A stretch of DNA of 64,000 nt from Candidatus Binatia bacterium. GTDB taxonomy: Bacteria; Desulfobacterota; Binatia; UBA9968; JAJDTQ01. Where the stretch lies: assembly GCA_951813575.1 (NCBI GenBank), contig OX638375.1, positions 2,185,042 through 2,249,041 on the forward strand, in the 5' to 3' direction. The translations under genes were made by a program, and so were the position numbers. The notes under the pieces were generated by a model, which saw only the letters and a list, made by a program, of their open reading frames with translations, was not told the origin of the DNA and ran no database searches. This document shows, in pieces, positions 46,227 through 56,237 of this stretch; within the stretch, counting starts at the first letter, position 1, and each line of letters begins with the position of its first letter.

Positions 46227-47384
46227 GTGCAAAGAGGATCAGGAAAATTGTGCCACGATGGTAATCAATCGGGGTTTCGCCGCCTAGCGGTTGCTGCGCT
46301 ACTGGCCGTCCTCTGTGTCGGTTCTTTCCAGGAGCAAGCTTCCTCCGATCCGCAACCGCCTGCTGATTTCCTGATTTGGCGGTACGACATGGGCAAGGGC
46401 GAAGATTTGGCCGTCGTCTCTCCCTCCGTCACCGACCGAGTGGTTCATGTCGCTTCCTACCGAGGGCAGGTCCACGCACTGGACGCGAACACCGGGACTC
46501 TCCGATGGCTCTTTGAGGCCGATGACGTGAGTCCGCCGGCCTTGGTGGCTGGCGGAGTCGTGCACGTGAACGGCTACGCGCTGGACGCATCCACGGAAAA
46601 GATGCTGTGGCAGCGAGAGCGAGACCTGTCGCCTGGTAACTCTCATTACTTCTCGGCGACGAAAACGGCCGTCTATACGGCCGCCTATTCCGACACGGTT
46701 ATCGAGCTCAGAGCGCTGGACGCTGCATCGGGGGCATCCCTTTGGAAAGACAATCTCCCGCGGCGCTCGGACGAGTTCTTTCCCCCGTTGTTCCCCATAA
46801 CGGCGGCATTCCACTTTCTACGCACTGGACCATTCGAACGGGGAACAGCTATGGAGCCACGAAACCCATCACGCCGCCAGGGGAGGTCGGATCTCGCCGC
46901 AGATGGCGTGTTGTATCTGAGCGATTTCACCCTGCGCGCCCTCAATGCCTCCACGGGGGAGCCGATCTGGTCCTTCGCGGTGGACCAGGAGAAGTCCGAC
47001 CTCGGGGTAGCAGTTACTGAGGCGCACGTAGCCGCTGATGGCATGGTGTTCGTAAGCACGGTTTTCACATACGAGCCGCAAAGGAACTCCCTGCACGCGC
47101 TTAAGGCTGCAACCGGCGACCCGGTGTGGAGCCTCACAAACAGCATCGGCATCACACCAATGACGCTTGCTGACGGTATCGTTTACGCTCATTCGCTGGA
47201 TGGTCGTGTTCACGCAATCGATGCATGGACCGGTGAGATCATCTGGAGTTTCGATGTCAACTATCAATGGTGGCGCCAACCTTTTGCCGTTTCGAATGGC
47301 GTGATGTACGTGTTTGCCGCCGCGACTGGAACGGAACGCCCAACGCACGGCGTATACGCCCTTGCGGCTCCCAAACCCAGGTAA
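46227..47384 (+). CDS. PQQ-like beta-propeller repeat protein with a locally frameshifted blade
   Basis: A 385-aa exported protein; leader AVAALLAVLCVGSFQEQ, then WD-like blades VHALDANTGTLRWLFEA, LRALDAASGASLWKD, LRALNASTGEPIWSFA, LHALKAATGDPVWSL and VHAIDAWTGEIIWSFD. Between about 46800 and 46890 the open frame gives non-propeller sequence while another frame reads FYALDHSNGEQLWSHET, a perfect blade. Two compensating indels therefore garble one blade but keep the frame open. The GTG start is uncertain. Role unknown; often a scaffold or sensor. Confidence 0.7.
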   Translation: MQRGSGKLCHDGNQSGFRRLAVAALLAVLCVGSFQEQASSDPQPPADFLIWRYDMGKGEDLAVVSPSVTDRVVHVASYRGQVHALDANTGTLRWLFEADDVSPPALVAGGVVHVNGYALDASTEKMLWQRERDLSPGNSHYFSATKTAVYTAAYSDTVIELRALDAASGASLWKDNLPRRSDEFFPPLFPITAAFHFLRTGPFERGTAMEPRNPSRRQGRSDLAADGVLYLSDFTLRALNASTGEPIWSFAVDQEKSDLGVAVTEAHVAADGMVFVSTVFTYEPQRNSLHALKAATGDPVWSLTNSIGITPMTLADGIVYAHSLDGRVHAIDAWTGEIIWSFDVNYQWWRQPFAVSNGVMYVFAAATGTERPTHGVYALAAPKPR

Positions 47385-47439
47385 GGCATAGGGAAACTCT
47401 GATCAATTGCCTGAGATGGTCCTGGTACGCGGGGGCCGT

Positions 47440-48240
47440 TATGGCGCGATCATCCTTCAAGCGGCCTCTTCGTCCTGGCGCGCGCAGGCATGGAGGTCCG
47501 TCTCCAGGCCCGCGATCTTCACCCCGAGCTCGGCAATCTGAGCGAGCAGAAGGCCGTCCAACTCCCGCACCGGTCCGGCAGCCCCGAGTCCGGATTCTCC
47601 ACTGCCCATGCCGGCCGGCCGACATGGGCCGGCCCCTGGGGCGCGATGACGCCGTTACTCCGCTAGTGTCCTGTCCCACGTAATACTTTACCGAGATGCG
47701 CAGGATTTCTTGTGGTCGGCAAGGCGCGATGACGAGCAGTGGCGGGAACCACGCGAGGAAGAGCAACGCAGCCGACGACAAGAAAGACAAGCAGATCAGT
47801 ATAGTATTACGTGGGACAGGACACTAGGGACCCCGCAGAGCGTTGATCGCCTGCGTGCGTTGGCGCACCAGCAGGTCCCGCGTGCGGAACAGCATTCCCC
47901 GTGCCTGCTGATCTTCGGTCTTCACCGCCACGAAGCGCATGGTCGGTCCGTTGCGCCGCCTCGCAGATCGCCTACGCGTCCGCTACATCGTTTTTCTGGC
48001 GCTTCACGAACGGCTTCACGTAGATCGGCGGGATCAACTTCGCCTCGTGGCCCAGATACAGGATCTCCCGGCCCCAATGTACGCACTCGCGCACGCCTCC
48101 ACCGCGACTGCACATCGTGGCCGCGAGGCAAGAAAGTTCAACAGCCTTTCACGGCTCAACTTCACCCGGAACCCCACCGACCCGTCAGCCCGCGCCCCAG
48201 GCACCTGAAAGCTTCGCTTCGCCAAGTCGATCCCGATCAT
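47440..48240 (-). pseudogene. IS110-family transposase pseudogene split by a MITE
   Basis: From the ATG at 48240: MIGIDLAKRSFQVPGARADG and VEACASA, the DEDD-domain start of IS110 transposases, then frameshifts. Just before the MITE the frame reads INALRG; past it the gene continues GVIAPQGPAHVG and, in a further frame, VRELDGLLLAQIAELGVKIAGLE, then ends. The catalytic C-terminus is missing. It is a different lineage from the intact IS110 at 55 kb. The element at 47663-47827 is inserted in it. Confidence 0.78.
47663..47827. mobile_element. MITE-like element, copy A (165 bp)
   Basis: Perfect 25-bp terminal inverted repeats starting CTAGTGTCCTGTCCCACGTA (47663-47687 and 47803-47827). No coding capacity. 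TA next to each end (C-TA-GTG...CAC-TA-G) fits a TA target duplication as made by IS630/Tc1-type transposases (inference). The interior (GATGCGCAGGATTT, GGCAAGGCGCGATGACGAGC) is shared with the other copies, and it lacks the 22-bp palindromic unit present in copies B and C. Confidence 0.85.
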
Positions 48241-48270
48241 GGTAATAAACAACGGTAATACTGGATAGTT

Positions 48271-50373
48271 ATGAGTGATTCCCGAGGTCGATACATGATC
48301 GGCATCGACGTCGGCGGCACCTTCGTGGACTTCGCCCTCTATGACGCGGCCGGCGAGATGGCCGTCCACAAGGTGCCGGCCGAACCGGCGGACTTGGCCG
48401 GGTCCATCATGGGCGGCATCGCGGACCTGGCGGCGCAGCGCGGGACCGACGCAGGGACTTTCCTCGGGGGCATGGACCTCTTGGTCCACGGCACCACCGT
48501 GGCCACCAATGCCGTTCTCACCGGCACGGGCTGCCGTACCGGCCTGCTCACCACCAAGGGCACCCGGGACGCTCTGGAGATGCGCCGGGGCGTCAAGGAG
48601 GAGCCCCTCGACAACAAGTACGAAGCACCGCCGCCGCTAGTGCCGCGCTATCTGAGACTGCCGGTAGACGAACGCGTGGACTGGAACGGCGACGTTCTGG
48701 CGGAGTTGGACACGGACTCCCTTGAAGCGGCTGTCCAGGCCCTGAAGAACCACGACGTGGAGGCGGTGGCCGTGTGTCTCATGCACGCGTACGCCAGCGA
48801 CGCGCACGAGCGCCGGGTTGCCGTGCGGCTGCGCGAAGCACTGCCAAACGTGTACATCACGGTCTCCTCGGAGTTGTTGCCGCAGGTGGGCTACTACAGC
48901 CGCGTGAGCACCACGGTGCTGAACAGCTATGTGGGTCCTCTGCTGAAGTCCTACCTGATGTCGCTGGCCGCCCGCCTCGCCGGTGCGGGTTTCGCCGGTC
49001 AACTGCTCATCATGAACTCCGCGGCCGGGCTGATGGCGCCGGAGGAGATCGTCCCGCGGGCGGCGGCGGCGCTGCTGTCCGGCCCGGCGGCGGCGCCGGT
49101 GGCGGCGCGGGTCTACGCCGGCGCCGCCGGGGCGTCCGACTGTGCGGTCATCGACATGGGCGGCACCAGCCTGGACATCTCCCTGGCGTCGGGAGGGGAG
49201 CCCCGTGAGGTGACCGAGGGCCGTGTCGGGCGGTACGCCACGGCGCTGCCGATGATCGACATCCGAACCATCGGCGCAGGCGGCGGCAGCATCGCCCGGA
49301 TCGATGCAGGCGGGGGCCTCCGGGTGGGGCCCGAGAGCGCGGGAGCCTCGCCGGGACCCGCGTGCTACGGCAAGGGCGGAACGCTGCCCACCTGCACCGA
49401 CGTCGACCTCTTGCTGGGCTACCTCGATCCCGATTATTTCCTGGGCGGCCGCATGCGGCTCGAGCCGGAACCGGCGGAGCGGGCGGTGCGTGAGCACCTG
49501 GCCGAGCCGCTGGCCGTTTCGGTGGAGGAGGCGGCGGTGGCGGCCTACGAGGTGATCAACGCCGGCATGGCCGCCGGGGTCCGCGACATGATCGTCGACC
49601 ACGGACTCGATCCCGAGGCCATGCCCATGGTGGTGGGCGGCGGCGCCGGGCCGGTGCACGCCGCCGCGGTGGCCATGGAGCTGGGCATGCCGAAGGTGAT
49701 CGTTCCCCGGCAGTCCGGGGTCTTCTGTGCGGTGGGCATGCTGTTCGCCGACCTGAAGCATGACCTCGTCCGGAGCTACTACGCCTCCGGCGAGCAACTG
49801 GATCCGGAACGCTGGCGGGCGCTGTTCGCCGCCATGGCGGTGGAAGGCCGCCGTACGCTGGTGTCGGAAGGGGCGCGCCCGGACGAGGTGGAGGTGCGCT
49901 GCTCCGCCGACCTCCGCTACCTGCGCCAGATCCACGAGCTCAATCTTCCCGTCGACGAAAACCTGGCGGAGTGTCTGGATATCGACGACCTGCACGCCCG
50001 TTTCGACGCCCTCCACGAGCGCCATTTCGGCTACGGTCTTCCCGAAGAAGCACTGGAGGCGGTCAATCTGCGTGTCCGGTGCGTGGCCCGCAGGCCCCGG
50101 CCGGAACTCCCGCGCATTGGGACAAACGAGGCGGTGACGCCCGCGCCCCACGGAACGCGGCGCGCCTACAGCCCGGGGGAAATGAGCTTCCGGGAGTTCA
50201 CCGTGTATCGCGGGGACTCCATGGGCGCGGGTCGCCGGCTACAGGGGCCGGCCATCGTCGAGCTGGCGCAGACCACGCTGGTGGTGCCGGCGGTGTTCGA
50301 CGTGCTGGTGGACGAGGCGGGCAGCTTCGTTCTGAGCCGGCGCAATGCCTCGCGGGAAAAGGTTGGCCAATAG
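48271..50373 (+). CDS. hyuA: Hydantoinase/oxoprolinase family protein, HyuA-like subunit
   Basis: ATP-dependent ring-opening enzyme subunit, 700 aa. The N-terminal actin-like fold opens MIGIDVGGTFVDFALYD; further motifs are VHGTTVATNAVLTGTG, KGTRDALEMRRG, the DMGGTSLDISL phosphate loop, IGAGGGSIARID and GPACYGKGG. It acts with the HyuB-like protein encoded downstream on hydantoins, 5-oxoproline or acetophenone-like substrates. ATG 48271 is used; ATG 48295, with GAGG upstream and the canonical MIGIDVGGT start, is a good alternative. Confidence 0.88.
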   Translation: MSDSRGRYMIGIDVGGTFVDFALYDAAGEMAVHKVPAEPADLAGSIMGGIADLAAQRGTDAGTFLGGMDLLVHGTTVATNAVLTGTGCRTGLLTTKGTRDALEMRRGVKEEPLDNKYEAPPPLVPRYLRLPVDERVDWNGDVLAELDTDSLEAAVQALKNHDVEAVAVCLMHAYASDAHERRVAVRLREALPNVYITVSSELLPQVGYYSRVSTTVLNSYVGPLLKSYLMSLAARLAGAGFAGQLLIMNSAAGLMAPEEIVPRAAAALLSGPAAAPVAARVYAGAAGASDCAVIDMGGTSLDISLASGGEPREVTEGRVGRYATALPMIDIRTIGAGGGSIARIDAGGGLRVGPESAGASPGPACYGKGGTLPTCTDVDLLLGYLDPDYFLGGRMRLEPEPAERAVREHLAEPLAVSVEEAAVAAYEVINAGMAAGVRDMIVDHGLDPEAMPMVVGGGAGPVHAAAVAMELGMPKVIVPRQSGVFCAVGMLFADLKHDLVRSYYASGEQLDPERWRALFAAMAVEGRRTLVSEGARPDEVEVRCSADLRYLRQIHELNLPVDENLAECLDIDDLHARFDALHERHFGYGLPEEALEAVNLRVRCVARRPRPELPRIGTNEAVTPAPHGTRRAYSPGEMSFREFTVYRGDSMGAGRRLQGPAIVELAQTTLVVPAVFDVLVDEAGSFVLSRRNASREKVGQ

Positions 50374-50391
50374 CCCTCGAACGGGGTTAGT

Positions 50392-50578
50392 CTAGTGTCG
50401 TGTCCCACGTAAATGTTGACAAAGATGCGCAGGATTTTTCGTTGTCGGCAAGGCGCGATGACGAGCAGTGGCCGTTACCACGCGAGGAAGACCCCGGGTC
50501 AAGCCCAGGGTGACGTACGCAGCCGACGACGAAAAAGACCAGCAGATTTGTCAACATTTACGTGGGACACGACACTAG
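50392..50578. mobile_element. MITE-like element, copy B (187 bp), between hyuA and hyuB
   Basis: Perfect 32-bp terminal inverted repeats beginning CTAGTGTCGTGTCCCACGTA at both ends. Interior shared with copy A plus one 22-bp palindromic unit (CCCCGGGTCAAGCCCAGGG, 50492-50510). The element fills nearly the whole hyuA-hyuB gap. RNA made from it would fold into a long hairpin and may lower hyuB expression. Confidence 0.88.
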
Positions 50579-50594
50579 TGTCGCAGGAATCGCC

Positions 50595-52340
50595 ATGACC
50601 CTTGAGCTCTCGCAATCGGCCCGCACGGTGGTGTTCCAGCGCCGGGTCAAGTCCCTCACCCACGAGATGGCCCGGGCGCTGTACCGCAGCAGCCGTTCGC
50701 CGCTCATCAACAACGGCGACTTCGCGCTGGGTTTCCTGGACGCCCGGGGGCGGATGCTGGAGCAGGACGAGCACCTCCCGTTGATGGCCTTTTCGCTGTA
50801 CCCGGGTTGCGGCTACCTGATGGACTTCTTCGGCGGCGATATCCACGACGGCGACGTCTTCATCCACAACGACGTCTGGTGCGCCAACCTGCAGCACGCG
50901 GACGTGGGGTTCTACAAGCCCGTCTTCGCGGGGGGTGAACTGGTGGCCTGGACCGCCTGCCGGGGACACTGGGCGGACATCGGCGGCGCGGTCAAGGGCA
51001 CCTGCAATCCGGAGGCGGTGGAGGTCCACCAGGAGGCGCTCCGCATCCCGCCGGTCAAGCTGTGGGAGAAGGGCCGGCTCCGGCGCGACGTGTGGGAGCT
51101 GATCTTCGCCAACGTCCGGCTGCGGGAGATCGTCGAGGCCGACGCCCAGGCCCAACTGGGGAGCTGCGGCCTGGGAGAACGGCGCCTGCTGGGCTTGCTG
51201 GAGTCGGAGGGCGCGGGAGCCTTCGCCGCCAACGTCGAGCGCCTCTACGACATGACCGAACGGCGGGTGCGGGCGGAGGTCGCGGCCCTGCCCGACGGCG
51301 AATACTCCGGCGAGAGCACCGTCTACCAGGACGAGCCCGGCCATCCCTCGACTTCCAGGATCGCCGTGAAGGTGACGATCCGGGGGGACCGCATCGCCTT
51401 CGACTACTCGGGCACGGACCCGCAGACGCCGACTTTCACCAACGCCTCCATGACCTCCACCACCTCCGCCACCCTGACCACGCTGCTCTACCTGTTGAGC
51501 CCCGAAGTGCTCCACAACCACGGGCTGGTGCGGGCCGTGGACATCCACGCGCCCGAGGGGTCGATCCTCAACGCGCAATACCCGGCGGCCACCTTCATGG
51601 GCAACAAGCTGTGCCAGCACACCGGCGAGGCCGTCATGCTGGCGCTGCGCGAGGCGCTTCCCGAGCGGGTCACCGCCCCCTGGGGCCGGCGCCTGTCCTA
51701 CCGCATGACCGGGAAGGATCCCCGCAACGGCCGCGGGTTCCACGACATCTTCTTCCTGACCTACGAGGGCGGCGGCGCCACCCACGGCGTCGACGGCTAC
51801 AACCAGCCCGGACTCATGGGCGGCGGCAACGTGCTGGCGCAGGACTACGAGACGTTCGAGGTGCAGAACCCGGTGCATCTCATCGAGCACGAATACGTGA
51901 CCGACTCCGCCGGCCCCGGCCGGTGGCGGGGCGGGCTGGGGACCCGGACGCGGGTGCGCTACTACGGCGAGGAGACCGGCGGCTCCACCCACGGCGACGG
52001 CACTCTGGAACCGTCCCCGGGTGTCCTGGGGGGCGGCGCCGGAACGCTCAACCGCGTCGAGTTCCAGTTTCCCGAGGGCGGGCGCCGGAACGCTCATGCC
52101 ATGGAGATCATCCCCGACATTCCCCCCGGCACGGTTTCGATCCACGACGGCGGAGGCGGAGGCGGCTACGGGCCGCCGGAGGAGCGCGACCTGAAGCGCG
52201 TGGACGAGGACTTGCGCAACGGTTTCATCTCCGCGCGGGCCGCTACGGACATCTACGGCGCGGTGGTGACCGCGGATGGGTCCGGGGTGGATTTCGAGGC
52301 GTCGCGCAGGCGGCGAAACCTGCGTGGGCGGGGACTGTAG
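50595..52340 (+). CDS. hyuB: Hydantoinase/oxoprolinase family protein, HyuB-like subunit
   Basis: Partner subunit, about 581 aa. Motifs: SLTHEMARALYRSSRSPLINNG, DEHLPLMAF, GDVFIHNDVWCANLQHADVGF, RGHWADIGG, FTNASMTSTTSATLTT, and the glycine-rich tail DGGGGGGYGPPEER. ATG at 50595 is chosen; a GTG at 50562 in the same frame lies inside the MITE and would add a spurious 11-residue leader. Ends 7 bp from the convergent enoyl-CoA hydratase-like gene. Confidence 0.88.
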   Translation: MTLELSQSARTVVFQRRVKSLTHEMARALYRSSRSPLINNGDFALGFLDARGRMLEQDEHLPLMAFSLYPGCGYLMDFFGGDIHDGDVFIHNDVWCANLQHADVGFYKPVFAGGELVAWTACRGHWADIGGAVKGTCNPEAVEVHQEALRIPPVKLWEKGRLRRDVWELIFANVRLREIVEADAQAQLGSCGLGERRLLGLLESEGAGAFAANVERLYDMTERRVRAEVAALPDGEYSGESTVYQDEPGHPSTSRIAVKVTIRGDRIAFDYSGTDPQTPTFTNASMTSTTSATLTTLLYLLSPEVLHNHGLVRAVDIHAPEGSILNAQYPAATFMGNKLCQHTGEAVMLALREALPERVTAPWGRRLSYRMTGKDPRNGRGFHDIFFLTYEGGGATHGVDGYNQPGLMGGGNVLAQDYETFEVQNPVHLIEHEYVTDSAGPGRWRGGLGTRTRVRYYGEETGGSTHGDGTLEPSPGVLGGGAGTLNRVEFQFPEGGRRNAHAMEIIPDIPPGTVSIHDGGGGGGYGPPEERDLKRVDEDLRNGFISARAATDIYGAVVTADGSGVDFEASRRRRNLRGRGL

Positions 52341-52347
52341 AAAACGC

Positions 52348-53172
52348 CTACTCGCCGGTCTTGGTGAACGAGCCCATCCCGGGGCGGTATTCCTTGGCGA
52401 GGAACTTCTCGATGCCCTCGCCGCCCCGGCCGGTCTGCTGGTGGCGCCAGCGGAGCTCGTTGCTCTTGCTCATGAGGAACCAGTAGGCCTGGTCGTAGGA
52501 CATGTCCACCACCTGCTTGAAGGCCTCCTTGGTGGCCCGAACGGCCGCTTCGTCCAAAGACGCCAGGTGCTCCGCCAGCGCCATGACCTCTTCCCGCAGC
52601 CGTGCGGCCGGCACGGATTCGTTGACGAGCCGCACTTCGGCGGCGCGGCGGCCGTCGAAGCGCTTGCCGGTCATGGCGAAGTAGAGGGCATCGCGGTACG
52701 GCATCAGGGTAGCGGCCACCTTGGACACCAGCCCGGCCGGCAGGGCGCCCCAGTTCACCTCGCTCAACCCGAACACCGCGTCGTCGGCGGCCAGCGCGAA
52801 GTCGCAGGAAGCCACGATGGTGAAGGCGCCGCCGAAGCAGTGGCCGTTGACCATGGCGATGGTGGGCTTGGGAAACATCCGCAGCATGCGGTCGCACCAC
52901 TCGTTGGCGACGCGCCGGTTGATGTGGCGCTCAGCGTCCGCATCATCGACGTCGTGGAAGTATTCCTTGAGGTCCATGCCCGAGCAGAAGGCCGGCGGCG
53001 CGCCGGTGACCACCAGCACCTTCGCTTCCCGGTCCCGCTCCACTTCGGTCAGCACGTCGATCATCTCCCGGTGCATCACGGGGTTCATGGCGTTGCGCTT
53101 CTCCGGGCGGTTCAGCACGACGGTGGTGACGGCGCCTTCCTTCTCGATGGCAACGGTCCGGTAGTTCGTCAT
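52348..53172 (-). CDS. p-Hydroxycinnamoyl-CoA hydratase/lyase-like crotonase
   Basis: A 274-aa crotonase-fold enzyme. NRPEKRNAMNPVMHREMIDVL, FCSGMDLKEYFHDVD, FPKPTIAMVNGHCFGGAF and FGLSEVNWGALPAGLVSK follow the feruloyl-CoA hydratase/lyase (HCHL) pattern closely, including the MDLKEYF segment and the glutamate of the SEVNWG stretch. HCHL converts feruloyl- or coumaroyl-CoA to vanillin or hydroxybenzaldehyde plus acetyl-CoA. A CoA ligase and aldehyde dehydrogenase are not adjacent, so the substrate is probable but not certain. Confidence 0.78.
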   Translation of the reverse strand: MTNYRTVAIEKEGAVTTVVLNRPEKRNAMNPVMHREMIDVLTEVERDREAKVLVVTGAPPAFCSGMDLKEYFHDVDDADAERHINRRVANEWCDRMLRMFPKPTIAMVNGHCFGGAFTIVASCDFALAADDAVFGLSEVNWGALPAGLVSKVAATLMPYRDALYFAMTGKRFDGRRAAEVRLVNESVPAARLREEVMALAEHLASLDEAAVRATKEAFKQVVDMSYDQAYWFLMSKSNELRWRHQQTGRGGEGIEKFLAKEYRPGMGSFTKTGE

Positions 53173-53345
53173 GGCGGCTCCTCTTCAACTGTCGATTCGC
53201 GGCGGAAAATGATCATGGATCCTTACCACGGCACGTCCCCGAACAGGACCCTCGCCCGTCGCCCAAGGCGCTTGAAGCCCCCGTCGAGGGCATGATAGAT
53301 TTTTCCATCATGTCCTTGCGAGCCGTACCCTTGCGAACCGTACGT

Positions 53346-54770
53346 ATGAGTCGATGGAAACACGTGATGATGGTTCTCTGCGGAGTCCTGGCCGCCTCGA
53401 TCCTGAGCGGCTGCGACGCGACGGGGGAAAGCCCGAGGCTGCCGAAGATGGGGGACATCACCGGCGCGGTCACCGACCTGTTCAGCTCCGACCCGCCCTC
53501 GGTGTCCAACCCTACGGCCGAGGCGTTGTATCAGGACGGCATCGACTATTTCGACAGGGAACGCTACGCGCGCGCCATCTCGTTTTTTCAGAAGCTCCGA
53601 GACGATTACCCCTTCAGCGAGGAGGCCGAAGCCGCGGAACTGAAGATCGCCGAGGCCTACTACCTGAACGAGGAATACACCGAGGCCGACGAGACCTACA
53701 AGAACTACCTCACCTTTCAACCCACGGGACGGCACACGCACTTCGTCAAGTACCAGCTCGGCCGGGTCAACCTCGACCAGTTCACCGGCATCGACCGCGA
53801 CCTGGAGAAGGTGAAGGCCGCCAAGCGGTACTTCGAATCGGTGATCCAGGATCATCCTGACTCCGAGCACGTTCCGGATGCCCGCAAGAAACTGGCCGAG
53901 ACCCGCCTCCACCTGGCCGAGCGCGAACTCTACGTGGGCAATTTCTACCTGAAAGAGGAGAAGTACCGGCCCGCGCGCGAGCGTTTCGAGAACGTCCTGC
54001 GCGACTATCCCGATACCTCCGTGGCGGAACGGGCGCGGACGGCACTGGCCGCCATTCCGGCGGAACAACAAGACGGCGCCGCACGCGCACCGGCGCGGAA
54101 GAAGGCCGAGGCGCCGCGCGAGGCGCAACTCATCACAAAGGAAGGCTATGTCCACGAGGACCCGGATCGGAGACGGTGGTACAGCTACCTGAACCCGTTG
54201 TCGTGGGGCGACGACGAGCCGGAAGAGGAAGAGGCCGCCGCAGCGCGGCAAGCCGCTGCCGGAGAGGGTACGGTGGCCGCCGAAGAACCCACGACCGTGG
54301 ACAAGGTCACGAGCTTCTTCAACTCTCTCAATCCGTTCGCCGCTTCAGAGGCAGACAAGGCCGCGGAGGCGGAAAAGCCGAGCCCCGCCGAAACGACGTC
54401 GGCCAAGGCGGTGGTGGAAGATATCGACAAGAGGTTGGGAACCCGGGGATCCTCGGGGAGCGGCGCGCCCGCGCCGCCGGTAACCGAGCTTCCGCCGGAT
54501 GAGAAGCCTTCGGGTCCGGCGCCCAGCGACCCGGCAACGGTATTGGGAGATATCGACTCCAAGCTCGGCGGCGGGACGAAACAGGTGGACACGCCGACCC
54601 CGCCGGCTTCGGATCCGGCGCTGTTTACGGTCAAGAAGCCCAAGGACACCGAAGGAAAGAGCTCCGCCGTTGGGGCCGAGCCGGGATTGCTGGAGGGAAT
54701 CGACAAGCAACTCCAGCGGGAAGGGATCGGCAAGCCGCCGTCGCTGCCTCGTCCGCCCGCCAGTCCTTGA
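53346..54770 (+). CDS. BamD/YfiO-like TPR lipoprotein with long disordered tail
   Basis: About 474 aa. Lipoprotein leader HVMMVLCGVLAASILSGC, then tetratricopeptide repeats of the BamD type (ALYQDGIDYFDRERYARAIS, DDYPFSEEAEAAELKIAEAY, FYLKEEKYRPARERFENVL) to about residue 230. The remaining half is Ala/Pro/Glu-rich and repeats a short motif with EDIDKRLG, GDIDSKLG and EGIDKQLQ, each about 70-80 residues apart. BamD normally stops near 250 aa, so the tail is unusual. ATG 53346 gives the best lipoprotein leader; 53292 and 53310 are alternatives. Confidence 0.78.
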   Translation: MSRWKHVMMVLCGVLAASILSGCDATGESPRLPKMGDITGAVTDLFSSDPPSVSNPTAEALYQDGIDYFDRERYARAISFFQKLRDDYPFSEEAEAAELKIAEAYYLNEEYTEADETYKNYLTFQPTGRHTHFVKYQLGRVNLDQFTGIDRDLEKVKAAKRYFESVIQDHPDSEHVPDARKKLAETRLHLAERELYVGNFYLKEEKYRPARERFENVLRDYPDTSVAERARTALAAIPAEQQDGAARAPARKKAEAPREAQLITKEGYVHEDPDRRRWYSYLNPLSWGDDEPEEEEAAAARQAAAGEGTVAAEEPTTVDKVTSFFNSLNPFAASEADKAAEAEKPSPAETTSAKAVVEDIDKRLGTRGSSGSGAPAPPVTELPPDEKPSGPAPSDPATVLGDIDSKLGGGTKQVDTPTPPASDPALFTVKKPKDTEGKSSAVGAEPGLLEGIDKQLQREGIGKPPSLPRPPASP

Positions 54771-54816
54771 TCGAGCCCCGGGGAAGGGCTGCCCAACCGC
54801 CCCGACCAGCTTGCTG

Positions 54817-54852
54817 GTGTCCTGTCCGGTTAATTCGCGGACAGGACACTAG
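54817..54852. repeat. Short palindrome with MITE-type ends, abutting copy C
   Basis: GTGTCCTGTCCG (54818-54829) and CGGACAGGACAC (54838-54849) pair perfectly around an 8-nt loop (GTTAATTC). The ends match the third terminal type seen at 44613-44640. It touches copy C at the shared CTAG. It may serve as terminator for the BamD-like gene, though there is no T-run. Confidence 0.65.
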
Positions 54853-55011
54853 TGTCGTATCCCACGTAAATGTTGACAAAGATGCGCAGGATTTTTCGTT
54901 GTCGGCAAGGCGCGATGACGAGCAGTGGCGGTTACCACGCGAGGAAGACCCCGGGTCAAGCCCGGGGTGACGTCGGGTCAAGCCCGGAGTATCTGTGTTG
55001 GAAAACAAGGG

Positions 55012-56129
<1,118 letters not shown>

Positions 56130-56237
56130 TCCCCTCAGACTGGCCTGTCCAAGGGGATTCCTCAACATACAGGTGACGTACGCAGCCGACGACGAAAAAG
56201 ACCAGCAGATTTGTCAACATTTACGTGGGACACGACA

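Noticed and set aside
54631..55008. Minus-strand frame with RHPGLDPGS and a tail from the MITE
   Set aside because: This is translation of the palindromic repeat and MITE copy C, a frequent false gene call.
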